The translations under genes were made by a program, and so were the position numbers. Below, one piece after another: positions 1-9,220 of a stretch of DNA of 64,000 nt. The stretch's first letter is position 1. Each line of letters starts with the position of its first letter. Source of the stretch: Lentzea atacamensis (GTDB lineage: Bacteria; Actinomycetota; Actinomycetes; Mycobacteriales; Pseudonocardiaceae); assembly GCF_003269295.1 (NCBI RefSeq), contig NZ_QLTT01000008.1:1-64000 (forward strand), written 5' to 3'. The notes under the pieces are model-generated. The model did not search any database, was not told the DNA's origin, and saw only the letters and a program-made list of their open reading frames with translations.

Positions 1-344
1 GCAGGAACACGTGTTCGAATGCCATTCCACAATCGGGTGAACACGCAGGTCAGCGGCCCTATGGCACCGTGCGCGCACACTCTCTCTAGTGCGCAACACG
101 CGCCCAGCAACCACCTGCGCAACCGGCGCCCGTCGCACGCACCAGGTCCACGCCCCGCAGCCATCTATGCACGGCGACCACAGAAATTCGGTCCGGCGCA
201 CGCCCGACGCAGGAAGGCATGTGCCGGGTCGGCGTAAGGCGAAGCCGTGCCGCCCCAACGCAAGGCACGCATCCGCAGAACCGTTGCGTTTTCACCCGAA
301 CGAGCCGGTACCGTGGAGTAAAACCAAGGCATAGCGTCGGGCGC
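1..344. other. non-coding left edge of the window
   Basis: I see no convincing gene here. Open frames on both strands lack ribosome binding sites and recognisable domains. The only assignable element is the -10-like TAGCGT at 332-337 of the following leaderless gene. Confidence 0.5.
332..337 (+). promoter_or_regulatory. -10 box of a leaderless promoter (TAGCGT)
   Basis: TAGCGT lies exactly 7 bases before the ATG at 345, and there is no Shine-Dalgarno sequence. This is the geometry of leaderless actinobacterial transcripts and supports the start chosen for the regulator gene. No clear -35 is visible. Confidence 0.5.
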
Positions 345-1196
345 ATGACCGCGACCACCTCCACCGCCTACAGCCGGGACCTCGGCGACGAACTGCGGCT
401 GCTGCGTGAGACGTGCACCAATCTCAACGGCCGCGCCCTCGCGATCCACCTTGGCTGGGATCCAAGCAAAGTCTCGAACATCGAGCACGGCAAAGCGCGG
501 GCCAGCGAAATCGATCTCGTCCAGTTCCTCACGGCCTGCGGCAAGGACCTCGACTACTTCCACGAGTTCCGCAACAGGTACCACAACGCGTTCGACCCGT
601 ACTTCGCCCAGGTCTCCGACAACCTCCGCACGCTCGCGATGACGGAGTCGATGGCCAAAAAGATCACGGCCTACGACGTCCTGACCGTGAACGGCCTCAT
701 GCAGACGGAGAACTACGCACGAACGTTGATCACGGAGACCAGATGGCACGACGAGGCTGAAGTGGAGAAGTTCGTCCAGATCCGCATGGAACGACAGGCG
801 GTCATGCGGCGCCCGAACCGCCCCGAGTGCGTGTTCTACATCCATGAACTCGCCCTGCAGATGCTGCTGGGTGATGCGAAGACCGTAGAGGACCAGTACC
901 TGCGCTTGCTCTTCAACACCCACGTACTGCGGGTCGTGCCGGCGGACGTCAAGGCTGCCGCCTTCCAGTCGAAATGCACGATCTACGAGTTCGAGAAGGC
1001 GCCACCGGTGGCCTACACGGAGACCGACATGGTTCAGGTGTTCGCCCAGGACAGCGCCGCTGTCGAGCAGAGCAGGAGGCTGTTCGAGCGACTAGATGCC
1101 GTTGCCTTGGATGAGGAACAATCTCGGAGCAAGCTGGCGGAGTACGTCAGCGGACTGCGAGAGGACCCTCATGACCACGGAACGGACCTGGCGTAA
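345..1196 (+). CDS. XRE-family regulator with DUF5753 domain
   Basis: The 283-aa protein has an N-terminal helix-turn-helix of XRE type (about residues 11-65, with motif SKVSNIEHGKA). A DUF5753 domain follows (about 95-270, starting near AYDVLTVNGLMQTENYAR). Such proteins are very common in actinomycetes and usually pair with a small DUF397 protein, as here, where the next gene overlaps by 26 bases. The open frame extends upstream to 219, but the ATG at 345 is preferred because a TAGCGT box lies 7 bases upstream and the HTH domain begins a few residues later. Its target genes are not known; homologues act in development and secondary-metabolism control. Confidence 0.88.
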   Translation: MTATTSTAYSRDLGDELRLLRETCTNLNGRALAIHLGWDPSKVSNIEHGKARASEIDLVQFLTACGKDLDYFHEFRNRYHNAFDPYFAQVSDNLRTLAMTESMAKKITAYDVLTVNGLMQTENYARTLITETRWHDEAEVEKFVQIRMERQAVMRRPNRPECVFYIHELALQMLLGDAKTVEDQYLRLLFNTHVLRVVPADVKAAAFQSKCTIYEFEKAPPVAYTETDMVQVFAQDSAAVEQSRRLFERLDAVALDEEQSRSKLAEYVSGLREDPHDHGTDLA

Positions 1197-1353
1197 AAGC
1201 AGTCGCAGCCACGGCAACGGCAACACCGATTGCGTCGAGGTGTCGCTCGCCGGCAACGCCCTGGTACGGGACTCGAAGAACGCGAGCGGCGCTGTTCTCG
1301 CGTTCTCCGCCCCGGCGTGGCGCGACCTGGTCAGCTGGCTGGGCTCCCGCTGA
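1171..1353 (+). CDS. DUF397 domain protein
   Basis: A 60-aa protein starting MTTERTWRKSSRS, the signature opening of DUF397, followed by GNGNTDCVEV and DSKN motifs. These small proteins are the usual partners of XRE/DUF5753 regulators and may work as antagonist or cofactor of the DNA-binding protein. The ATG at 1171 lies inside the end of the regulator gene, so the two are translationally coupled. The 3' end overlaps the convergent polymerase gene by 23 bases. Confidence 0.88.
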   Translation: MTTERTWRKSSRSHGNGNTDCVEVSLAGNALVRDSKNASGAVLAFSAPAWRDLVSWLGSR

Positions 1354-2662
1354 CCGGAGCCGTCCTGACGGCGGCCTCCTGTCTGGCTGTCCGCAGCAAC
1401 GCACCGGAAGCGCCTATCAGCAGGAACGTCAGCCCGGTCGCCACGCTGAAGCTGAGCGAGTCGAACGTCGCGGCCCCCAGCGCCGACGTCAGCATCGCGC
1501 CGACCAGGCACACGGCGATGCCGCGGATGTTCTCGTCCTTCGACAGCGCGCGAGCCCGCAGCGCCGCGAAGATGCCGCCGAGGAACAGCAACACGAAGGC
1601 CAGCAGGCCCAGGTAGCCGTTCTCGATCATCGTCAGCAGGTACTGGTTGTCGAGGATCGTGTACTTCGACGGCAGGAACGTGCCGAAGCCGCGGCCCAGC
1701 CACGGGTGTTTGGCGATCTCCAGCCACGCGCCGTCGTAGTCCTTGGTGCGGCCCTGGAACGACGGGTCGTCCTCGATGTTGGAGAACATCGACGTCACCG
1801 TGCCGAACAGGCCCGGCACCACGGCCGCCGCGCCGCCCAGGAACACCGCGCCCACGCCCAGCAGGGGCAGGCCTCGCCGGCGGGGGAGCAGCAGGCCGAG
1901 CACGATGCCCGTCACCACGAGGCCGATGATCGCGGTGCGGGACAGCGACAGGATCGCCATCAGGCTGAGCAGCGAGAGCGCGAACCACCAACGGCCCTGC
2001 GGCTCGCCCCGGTCACGCGCCTGGAAGACGAAGTGCGCGGCGAACGGTACGCCCAGGACGCACACCAGGCCGAACTCGATGGGGTGGTTCACCGTGCCCG
2101 CCGGGCGGAAGAAGATCGACCGCGACTCCAGCGCCGAGTAGCCGTTGTCCTGCACGCGCAGGCCGGGCAGGGTCACGTACGACGCGAGGTCGACGCCCAG
2201 GCCGAACTGGATCAGGCCGATGAACGCGCCGAACGTCAGGCAGCCCACCATCACCCGCAGCAGGCGGCTGAGTCGTTCGCCGGTGCGGACCGCGTCGCAC
2301 ACGAACACCGCGAGTGCCGCCATCGCCACGATCCGGACCAGGGCCGAGTCCGACACCGACAGCTCGTCGGCCGGCAGGTAACGGCGCGTGGCGATGGCGT
2401 AGGTCGTGAGATGCAGGACCACGTACGCCGCGAGCAGGGTGCGCACCGCGTTGCGGCCCTTGGCCATCGCCAGGTGGTCGACGAGGTGCGCGGCGAACCA
2501 CACCACCGCGAGGCACAGCGCCACGAACAACGCCGGCGGCAACGTGATCGGGACGAACGCGATGGTGAACCTGGCCGGGACGACGAGGAGGGCCAGGACG
2601 TAGAAGATCAGCAGGGTGGCGCCGTCGGCACGCTGCTCGGTCAGTCGTCTTTGGTCGGCCAT
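1331..2662 (-). CDS. O-antigen ligase/polymerase-like membrane protein (Wzy_C family)
   Basis: A 443-aa polytopic membrane protein with about ten to twelve hydrophobic segments and a long extracytoplasmic loop (about residues 190-290) of the kind seen in O-antigen ligases and Wzy polymerases. The loop carries HPIEFG and the C-terminal half carries HPWLGRGFGTF. The family joins lipid-linked oligosaccharide repeats outside the membrane. The start ATG at 2662 overlaps the end of the Wzz-like gene by 22 bases, which argues for one transcript. The much longer open frame running upstream is a shadow of the Wzz-like gene. In this locus it is the best candidate for the polymerase of the surface polysaccharide. 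Confidence 0.82.
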   Translation of the reverse strand: MADQRRLTEQRADGATLLIFYVLALLVVPARFTIAFVPITLPPALFVALCLAVVWFAAHLVDHLAMAKGRNAVRTLLAAYVVLHLTTYAIATRRYLPADELSVSDSALVRIVAMAALAVFVCDAVRTGERLSRLLRVMVGCLTFGAFIGLIQFGLGVDLASYVTLPGLRVQDNGYSALESRSIFFRPAGTVNHPIEFGLVCVLGVPFAAHFVFQARDRGEPQGRWWFALSLLSLMAILSLSRTAIIGLVVTGIVLGLLLPRRRGLPLLGVGAVFLGGAAAVVPGLFGTVTSMFSNIEDDPSFQGRTKDYDGAWLEIAKHPWLGRGFGTFLPSKYTILDNQYLLTMIENGYLGLLAFVLLFLGGIFAALRARALSKDENIRGIAVCLVGAMLTSALGAATFDSLSFSVATGLTFLLIGASGALLRTARQEAAVRTAPVSGSPAS

Positions 2663-3477
2663 GCCGGGTTCGGTGGCTTGGGCGCGGGGATGATGACCGT
2701 CTTCTGGTGCGCGTTGGGCACGCCCTGGGCCGGGGGGCGGTGCGGGTGCCCGCCGTTGCCCTGCGGCTGCGGCCGGGCCGGGGGAGCGTGCGAGGGCGGC
2801 GGCGCTGCGGGAGCGTCCTTCCCGGACGGTGCCCCGCCTTCCTTGTGGCGCTTGATCTTCAGCAGGATCGAGTCGGCGGCGAACGTCGAGGCGATCGTCA
2901 GCAACAGGAGCACGACCGTCGCCGCGCCCACGTACCGGACCTTGCCCCCGATCTTGGCCGAGGCCGTCGTCGGCTTCACCAGGATCTGCGCCGTGATGAA
3001 CGTCTGCTCGGGCGCGTTCAGCGCCTTCTGCTGCGAGGCGAGCTCGGCCACGGTCTTGTCGAGCACCTTGCCGACCAGGCCCTCGGCCGCCTCCGCCGAG
3101 TCCGCCTCGGTCGAGACGAACAGCAGCGGGCCGCCGACGGGGCCGGTGTTCGCGGTGTAGGTCGCCGTGGAACCCTTGCCCGCCAGCTCCTCCGCCGTCT
3201 TCGGGTCGCCGAGGATCTGGGTCAGGATCTGGGCGGTGGTCGTGAGGCTGCCGTCGAACTGCAGCAGCGGGTTGACCTTGACGACGTCCTCGGGCTTGGT
3301 CTTCTCCGAGTACCGGCCGCCCGCCGCGGGGGAGGTGAGGACCAGCACGCCGCTCGACTCGTAACGCGTCGGCACGGTGATGTAGACGTACAGGGCGAGG
3401 ACACCGGTGAGCAGCACCGCGGGCAGGGCTATGTACCACCGCCGCCGCAGCACTCGTACGGTTCCCCAGAAATCCAT
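2641..3477 (-). CDS. polysaccharide chain-length determinant-like protein (Wzz type, no kinase)
   Basis: A 278-aa protein beginning MDFWGTVRVLRRRWY. A membrane segment (about residues 17-36) is followed by an extracytoplasmic region, a second segment (about 190-212, AATVVLLLLTIASTFAADSI) and a Pro/Ala/His-rich cytoplasmic tail. This is the topology of Wzz/chain-length regulators. There is no Walker motif and no tyrosine-kinase domain, so this is a co-polymerase only. The ATG at 3477 is chosen over an upstream in-frame start because it gives the canonical short cytoplasmic N-terminus. It is co-transcribed with the Wzy-like gene downstream. Confidence 0.8.
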   Translation of the reverse strand: MDFWGTVRVLRRRWYIALPAVLLTGVLALYVYITVPTRYESSGVLVLTSPAAGGRYSEKTKPEDVVKVNPLLQFDGSLTTTAQILTQILGDPKTAEELAGKGSTATYTANTGPVGGPLLFVSTEADSAEAAEGLVGKVLDKTVAELASQQKALNAPEQTFITAQILVKPTTASAKIGGKVRYVGAATVVLLLLTIASTFAADSILLKIKRHKEGGAPSGKDAPAAPPPSHAPPARPQPQGNGGHPHRPPAQGVPNAHQKTVIIPAPKPPNPAWPTKDD

Positions 3478-3614
3478 CAAAATCCCCGATCCGCGGCTCG
3501 GTCTTGCGAACGCAATGTTTGTAGGGTATCGCCTGCCTGGAAAATCGTGGTGAGCTGCCAACTGTTACAGGCCGTAGCCGTACGACGATGAAGAAGAGGA
3601 ATCCAGGAGGCAGC

Positions 3615-4583
3615 ATGCGTGTACGACGACTGACCGTGACCGTCGCGGCCATTCTCGTGGTCATCGGCGGGACAGCGGCGTATGTCGTCACAGCCGCCAC
3701 CGAGGCGAACGAGCCGGCCGCCAACGCCGAGCACGTCTCGCAGGCCAAGACCGGTGATCTGCTGTTCGTCGACCTCGCCGGTGGGCAGAACCGCGTCGAG
3801 AAGCTCGCCGGCGGCGGTGCCCGCACCTCGACCGAGCTCGCCTGCCAGCGGTTTTACGTCGCCGGCGGCACGAGCGCGTGCCTCAAGCTCGCCGGTCCCG
3901 GTCCGTCCTACGCCGCCGAGATCAGCCGCGACGGCAAGGTCGTGAAGACCGTCGCGCTGCCCGGCATCCCGAGCCGCGCGAAGGTGTCCCGGTCCGGGAA
4001 CGTGGTGTCCTGGACCAGTTTCGTCACCGGCGACTCGTACTCGGTGCCCGGCGGGTTCTCGACCCGCACCGGCTTCTACGACGTCCGCACCGGCGAGACC
4101 GCCGAGTCGCTGGAGCACTTCGCCGCCACTGTGGAGGGTGCCCCGCTCACAGCGCGTGACATCAACTACTGGGGCTTGACCGTCGGCTCCGACGACAGGA
4201 CCTTCTACGCGACGCTGGCCAGCGGTGGCTTCACGTGGCTGGTCAAGGGCGATCTCGCCGCCAAGACCGTCACGTCGCTGCGCCGCGACGCCGAGTGTCC
4301 GTCGCTGTCGCCGGACGGCACGAAGGTCGCCTACAAGAAGCGCATCGGCCGTCTCGGGCCGTGGGACCTGGCGGTGCTGGACCTCGCCACGAACACGGAG
4401 AAGCGGCTGCCCGGCACAGCAGGAATCGACGACCAGGCGACGTGGCTGAGCGAGACTGAGCTCGCGTTCGCCGCGGTGCCCAGGGACGCCAAGCTGCCCG
4501 CGGTTCACGTCACCCCTGCCGACGGCTCGCAGCCCGCGAAAGTCCTGATCCCGGACGCCACTTCGCCGTCGCCCGTCATGTAG
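3615..4583 (+). CDS. exported TolB-like beta-propeller protein
   Basis: A 322-aa protein with an N-terminal signal or anchor segment (VTVAAILVVIGGTAAYVV). The exported domain has TolB/WD40-like strands, including the characteristic CPSLSPDGTKVAYKKR repeat near residue 235. An AGGAGG ribosome binding site at 3605-3610 precedes ATG 3615 at 4 bases. It is transcribed away from the Wzz-like gene and converges on the next glycosyltransferase gene with an 8-base overlap. Its role is unknown; its position in the locus suggests an envelope function. Confidence 0.72.
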   Translation: MRVRRLTVTVAAILVVIGGTAAYVVTAATEANEPAANAEHVSQAKTGDLLFVDLAGGQNRVEKLAGGGARTSTELACQRFYVAGGTSACLKLAGPGPSYAAEISRDGKVVKTVALPGIPSRAKVSRSGNVVSWTSFVTGDSYSVPGGFSTRTGFYDVRTGETAESLEHFAATVEGAPLTARDINYWGLTVGSDDRTFYATLASGGFTWLVKGDLAAKTVTSLRRDAECPSLSPDGTKVAYKKRIGRLGPWDLAVLDLATNTEKRLPGTAGIDDQATWLSETELAFAAVPRDAKLPAVHVTPADGSQPAKVLIPDATSPSPVM

Positions 4584-5769
4584 CGAGTTCGCGGCGGAGC
4601 ACCTTTTCGAGCTCATGGCCTGCCGCATCCCAGGAACGTCCCTCCACACTGGACGCGGCCGCGCGGGCGATCGCGTCGAAGTCCGGCGATGTGACCACTT
4701 CGGACAGCGCACGCGCCAGTGAGTGCGGGGTGGGTGCCGCGTACCGGACGTGGTCGTTGTCCAGGACCACGCGGTTGAAGTGCGCGTCGTTCACCACGGG
4801 GATGCAGCCGGCCGCGAGCATCTCGTGCGGAACGAGTGACACGTTGGTCATCGACAGTGACAACCCGGCGAAGCAACGGTTGTAGATGGCGTTCAGGTCG
4901 TCGGGCGTGACCAGGCCGTGGTCGACGAACTGCGGCCCCAGCTGCCCGATCTTCTCGCCGTAGACGTGGATCTTCACGTCGGGGTGCTTCTCGGCGAACA
5001 CCTCGAGCGCCAGCACACCCAGCTCGAACGCGCGCCGCGGTGCCTTGCGCCGGGCGTAGAACACGATGCCGTCGCGCTTCTCGCCGCCGAGCTTGTACCG
5101 GTCGGCGTCGCAGCCGAAGTCGAAGTGGTCGGCGGGCATGCCGTGCTCGTCGCGGACCTTGTCGGCGAGGAACCGCCCGGCGGTGAAGCCGTGCATGCCC
5201 ATCCGGTAGGTGTTCTCCGCCAGCGCGTAGAGGCCGCCGGACGGGTAGAACCACGGCTCGTAGTCCTGCACGAGGTAGAACCTCTTGCCCGCGCACGGGT
5301 CGTTGAACGCCGGGTACGCGGTGATCCACGCCGTCGCGAACACCGCGTGGGCGTCGGCCATGCCGTCGGTCACGTCGTGGATCGGGCCTTTGAAGAACGG
5401 GAACGCGTCGCGCACCACGGGTTCGAGGTCGGCGACGGTGTTGCCGAACGTCTCGTACAGGTACAGCCGGCACTCGTGGCCGAGCGACTCGAGGTGCTGG
5501 ATGAGGCGGAACATCGTGGTGTGGCCACCGGATCCCCTGGACGGGGGAGCGGTCACCCAGTTGATCGTGAGCTTGCCGTCCTGCGGGATCGGCGGGATCA
5601 CCACGGGCCTGCGCGACTCGACGTCGGCCTTGCGGACGTCCTCCAGCCGCACCGGCAGGTCCTCGCCCTCGGCGCCGAGCTTGCGCGTCGCCGCGTTGAG
5701 GACGCGGATGCCGAGCTGGCGGGCACCCTGCTCGCGGACGATCTTCGTGACCTGTCTCAGTCGTCTCAC
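4576..5769 (-). CDS. glycosyltransferase of the WsaF-like family
   Basis: A 397-aa protein resembling WsaF-type rhamnosyltransferases: motif PPSRGSGGHTTMFRLIQHLE, then the KRFYLVQDYEPWFYPSG segment, and a GT-B C-terminal half (GIVFYARRKAPRRAF) with an acceptor region ending LVPHEMLAAGCIPVV. The start GTG at 5769 overlaps the stop of the flippase gene (GTGA), so it is translationally coupled. A longer in-frame start exists upstream but would lie deep in the flippase gene. The likely role is adding a sugar to the repeat unit; the sugar cannot be read from sequence. Confidence 0.82.
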   Translation of the reverse strand: MRRLRQVTKIVREQGARQLGIRVLNAATRKLGAEGEDLPVRLEDVRKADVESRRPVVIPPIPQDGKLTINWVTAPPSRGSGGHTTMFRLIQHLESLGHECRLYLYETFGNTVADLEPVVRDAFPFFKGPIHDVTDGMADAHAVFATAWITAYPAFNDPCAGKRFYLVQDYEPWFYPSGGLYALAENTYRMGMHGFTAGRFLADKVRDEHGMPADHFDFGCDADRYKLGGEKRDGIVFYARRKAPRRAFELGVLALEVFAEKHPDVKIHVYGEKIGQLGPQFVDHGLVTPDDLNAIYNRCFAGLSLSMTNVSLVPHEMLAAGCIPVVNDAHFNRVVLDNDHVRYAAPTPHSLARALSEVVTSPDFDAIARAAASSVEGRSWDAAGHELEKVLRRELAT

Positions 5770-7202
5770 GCGTCGGCTCTCTTCCGCAGCACACCAAGGA
5801 TTTCGTGTCTCATCGGGAACACCACGAGCACGTAGGCGAGGCACGACAGCGTGCCGCCGACGAGGATCTGCAGGAGTTCACCGTCGATCAGGCTCCGCAC
5901 CGCGAGCACGACCGCGACCATCAGCACGCCACCGAGGAAAGGCCGCAACAGCCGGGCGCCCAACGCACCCGCGCGCACGCCGTAGGGCTTGAACGCGATC
6001 AGGTACGCGGGCGCGATGAGCAGAACCGCGACGATCACGTGGGCCACCGCGACCCCGCGGATGCCGTCGAGCTTCGCGCCCAGCGCCAGCAACGGCACCA
6101 GCGCGCCCAGCCACACCAGGTGGATCACCAGGATCGCCCGCGACCGCCCGGCGGAGGCCAGGTAGTCGTAGCCGAGCTCCAGCGCCACCCGGACCGCGCC
6201 GAGCAGCACCAGCATCGCCAGCGCGGCCGCCGCGGGTGCCCAGCGCTCGCCGTAGACGACGCGGATGAGCGGTTCGGCGAGAGCCGCCAGCAGCACGCAC
6301 GCGGGCACGGTGACGAGCGCCAGGAGGCCCAACGCGCGCCCGAACGACTTCTGGAACAGCTCGGGGTCCTCACGCACCTTCGAGAACGCGGCGAGGGAAA
6401 CGCTGCGCACCGGGGCGGAGAACGCCGACACCGGCCAGCTCGCCAGGTTGAACGCCAGCAGGTAGAAGCCCAGCGGCACGGTGCCGAGCAGCGAGCCGAC
6501 CACGATGTAGTCGACGTTCATCACGCCGAAGATGAGCAGGCTCGACCCGGCGAGCGGCAGGCCGAACGCCAGCAGCGCCCGTGCCTGCACCGGGTCCCAG
6601 CCCGGTCGGAACCGGTCCTTGGTGAGCCAGAACATGATGATCGCCGCGGCCAAGTTCTGCACGATCCGCTGCCACGCGAGGCTCCAGGCACCGAAGCCCA
6701 TGAACGCGAGTACGACGGCGACGGCGGTGCCGCACACGAACGCGGCCGTGTCGGCGTAGAACTTGTGGTCCTGCCGGAAGTTCCGCTGCATCATCGCGCC
6801 AGGAACCGCGGTCGCGCCGGCGATGACGAGGGCCACCGACATGAGCTGGATGACGCCGGTCGCCTCCGGTGTGTCCATCGCGTTCGAGAACCACGGCGCG
6901 CCGATCACGCAGATCAGCGCCAGCAGCGTGCCCGACGCGAGCGACAGCGTCGTGACGGTCGGCGCCATCTTCTCGACCGGGTCGTTCGTGCGGACCAGCG
7001 CCGCGCTGACACCGAGTTCGGAGACGCTCAGCACGATGTTGAGCACGACCAGGGCGACCGCGAAGACACCGAACTGCTCGGGCGCGATCAGCCGGGCGAG
7101 CAGGATGCTGAAGCCGACGGCGGCGAGCCGTTGCAACAGCGAGTTGACGGCACTCCACCGAATCGCGGAGGAGACCTTGCCTTCGAGTTGCCGGGTGCTC
7201 AC
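5766..7202 (-). CDS. Wzx-type flippase (MATE/MOP superfamily)
   Basis: A 478-aa polytopic protein (about 12-14 hydrophobic segments) with the typical polysaccharide-flippase N-terminus: AIRWSAVNSLLQRLAAVGF, then ARLIAPEQFGVFAVALVV. It should move the undecaprenyl-linked repeat across the membrane to the Wzy-like polymerase. GTG 7202 overlaps the stop of the upstream glycosyltransferase (GTGA), and its own stop overlaps the next start. Genes 8242 to 4576 therefore form one tightly packed operon. Confidence 0.86.
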   Translation of the reverse strand: MSTRQLEGKVSSAIRWSAVNSLLQRLAAVGFSILLARLIAPEQFGVFAVALVVLNIVLSVSELGVSAALVRTNDPVEKMAPTVTTLSLASGTLLALICVIGAPWFSNAMDTPEATGVIQLMSVALVIAGATAVPGAMMQRNFRQDHKFYADTAAFVCGTAVAVVLAFMGFGAWSLAWQRIVQNLAAAIIMFWLTKDRFRPGWDPVQARALLAFGLPLAGSSLLIFGVMNVDYIVVGSLLGTVPLGFYLLAFNLASWPVSAFSAPVRSVSLAAFSKVREDPELFQKSFGRALGLLALVTVPACVLLAALAEPLIRVVYGERWAPAAAALAMLVLLGAVRVALELGYDYLASAGRSRAILVIHLVWLGALVPLLALGAKLDGIRGVAVAHVIVAVLLIAPAYLIAFKPYGVRAGALGARLLRPFLGGVLMVAVVLAVRSLIDGELLQILVGGTLSCLAYVLVVFPMRHEILGVLRKRADA

Positions 7203-8242
7203 CACTCGCCCCGCCACTTCCAGCGCTGCGTGCCGACCCACAGCTTGGCGCGCTTGTAGGCGTGGGGCGCGAGGAACAGCTGGGTGCGGCTGAGGAACGA
7301 GGGGCTGAACTTCCGGCGCCGCAGCAGTGCCCGGTACTCCGGCAGCTCCTCCAGCGCGGGGTAGGTCTCGCGGGCGAAGCCGAGCAGCTCCTTCTCGGTG
7401 CCGTCGAGCTGGTCGCGGTCGTGCAGCCGGACCGCGCGCCACAGCGCGTCACCCGCGATCGCCTTGCGCACCAACGGCTTCAGCCGCGCGGGCAGGCCGG
7501 GGTTCTGCTCCAGCACCAGGTCGAACACGTCACGGCGCTGTTCCAGGTCGGCGAACACCGACTTGAACGTCGTGCGCATCATCGAGTTCTCGTGCACCCG
7601 GTAGTACGCGGCAGGCTTGCCGCTGACGTACCCGATGTCCGACACGGCCGCGATGCGCAGCCACATCTCCAGGTCGCCCGCGTGCGGCAGATCGGCGCGG
7701 TAGCCGCCGACCTTCTGCTGGATCTTGGTGCGCACCACGACCTCCGGCGAGGAGATCACGTTGCGGCTGCTGCGGAAGCGGTTCTCGATCCACTCCTCGC
7801 CGCGCCAGACCTTCGACGTCGTCGGCAGCTGGGTGACCTTCGGCAACGCGTCGTGGTCGCTGTAGTAGACGACCCGCCCGTAGACCATGCCCACGTCCGG
7901 GTTCTGCTCGAAGACCGCGGCCGCGCGCTGCAACGCTCCCGGTGCCAGCAGGTCGTCCGCGGACAGCAGCACCGTGTAGTCGGCGCTCGCCCAGTCCAGC
8001 AGGCCCTCGTTGTACGTGGCGATGTGCCCTTTGTTCACCTCGTGCCGGTACCCCTCGACGCGCTTGTCGGCGGCCATCAGGTCGGCCATGACCTCAGGGG
8101 TGTTGTCCGACGACGTGTCGTCGATCACAAGCACTCGCACGTCCACACCGGGCTGGTCGAGGACGCTGCGGACACAGACCGGCAGGAAGTGGGCGTAGTT
8201 GTAACAGGGGATCACGACGTCCACTGTGGGAAGCGTTGGCAC
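7199..8242 (-). CDS. family 2 glycosyltransferase
   Basis: A 347-aa GT-A enzyme beginning with the classical GT2 signature (VDVVIPCYNYAHFL, then VLVIDDTSSDN) and a DxD-like region LLSADDLLAPGAL near residue 100. It probably transfers a sugar from a nucleotide donor to a lipid-linked acceptor in the cytoplasm. The start is GTG 8242. It is the first gene of the minus-strand operon with the flippase and WsaF-like transferase, divergent from the rhamnosyltransferase-like gene across a 91-base gap. Confidence 0.88.
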   Translation of the reverse strand: MPTLPTVDVVIPCYNYAHFLPVCVRSVLDQPGVDVRVLVIDDTSSDNTPEVMADLMAADKRVEGYRHEVNKGHIATYNEGLLDWASADYTVLLSADDLLAPGALQRAAAVFEQNPDVGMVYGRVVYYSDHDALPKVTQLPTTSKVWRGEEWIENRFRSSRNVISSPEVVVRTKIQQKVGGYRADLPHAGDLEMWLRIAAVSDIGYVSGKPAAYYRVHENSMMRTTFKSVFADLEQRRDVFDLVLEQNPGLPARLKPLVRKAIAGDALWRAVRLHDRDQLDGTEKELLGFARETYPALEELPEYRALLRRRKFSPSFLSRTQLFLAPHAYKRAKLWVGTQRWKWRGEW

Positions 8243-8333
8243 AACCTGGTTATCGGTATGGCGCCGTTTTCGTTAGCGCCGCAACGTTTCGTGCCGTTCG
8301 GACGATGTAGTGGTGACCGGAGTAAGGGGAGTC

Positions 8334-9176
8334 ATGGACCACGTCATCCTGACGCGCTTCAACCTGCCGTCGAAGGGCGCCGAAAGTTACGTGCGGGCGA
8401 AGGAAGGATGGCTGACCGAGCGCGTTGCGCTGTTCGAGCGCTACTGCCTGCCATCGGTCCTCGCCCAGACGGACAAACGGACGCGGTGGCTCATCTATTT
8501 CGACCCCGAATCACCGAAGTGGCTCAAGGACAAGATCGCCGGACACGGTGACGCGTACACGCCCGTTTACCGCGCGGAGGTGTCGCGGGAAGAGCTGAGG
8601 TCCGACATCCGGTCGCTCTACTCCCAGACCGGCGACGAGCTCATCACCACGAACCTGGACAACGACGACGGCCTGGCCGTCGACTTCGTGGAACGGCTCT
8701 GCGCGGCGCCGCGGCCTACGACCACGGCGGCGTACTACCTGGTCAACGGCCTGATCAAGTCGCCGGGCGGCCTGTACCACCGGGTGGACCGGCACAACGC
8801 CTTCGTCTCGGTCCGCGAGACCTGGGACGAGCCCGTCACGTGCTGGGCGCACTGGCACAACCACATGCACCTGCACTTCCCGGTCGTGGAACTGGGCGGC
8901 GCGCCGGGCTGGCTGCAGGTCGTGCACGGCGGCAACGTGTCCAACCGCACACGCGGCCGGCTGGTCTCGCCGGAGCCGTACCGGGCGTCGTTCGGTGACT
9001 CGCTGGACGACGTGGCAGCGCCTGACCTGAGGGCCGTCGCGCAGGACCGGCTGGTGGCTCAGCCGATCCGGTTCATGCGCGACTCCGGCCGGGTGGCCGC
9101 GAAGAACGCGGCGATGAAGGTGCTGGGCAAGGGCGGCTTCGAGGCCGTCAAGCAGAAGCTGGCTGCTCGCGGTTGA
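8334..9176 (+). CDS. putative rhamnosyltransferase-like glycosyltransferase
   Basis: A 280-aa protein matching the Rhamno_transf-type family: N-terminal DHVILTRFNLPS, FDPESPKWLKDKI, and TTNLDNDDGLAVDFVE carrying an acidic donor/metal motif. ATG 8334 follows an AAGGGGAG ribosome binding site; the open frame starting at 8310 lacks one. It is single and divergent from the GT2 gene. The 3' end runs into a strong hairpin shared with the convergent MFS gene. Confidence 0.8.
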   Translation: MDHVILTRFNLPSKGAESYVRAKEGWLTERVALFERYCLPSVLAQTDKRTRWLIYFDPESPKWLKDKIAGHGDAYTPVYRAEVSREELRSDIRSLYSQTGDELITTNLDNDDGLAVDFVERLCAAPRPTTTAAYYLVNGLIKSPGGLYHRVDRHNAFVSVRETWDEPVTCWAHWHNHMHLHFPVVELGGAPGWLQVVHGGNVSNRTRGRLVSPEPYRASFGDSLDDVAAPDLRAVAQDRLVAQPIRFMRDSGRVAAKNAAMKVLGKGGFEAVKQKLAARG

Positions 9177-9177
9177 T

Positions 9178-9220
9178 TCCGCTTCCGCTCACGAGCGCTT
9201 TTCTCGTGAGCGGAAGCGGA
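9178..9220. terminator. bidirectional terminator hairpin
   Basis: Perfect 18-base arms (9178-9195 and 9203-9220) enclose the loop CGCTTTT. It lies between the stop at 9176 and the end of the convergent MFS gene and includes that gene's last codons. It can serve both strands. Confidence 0.8.
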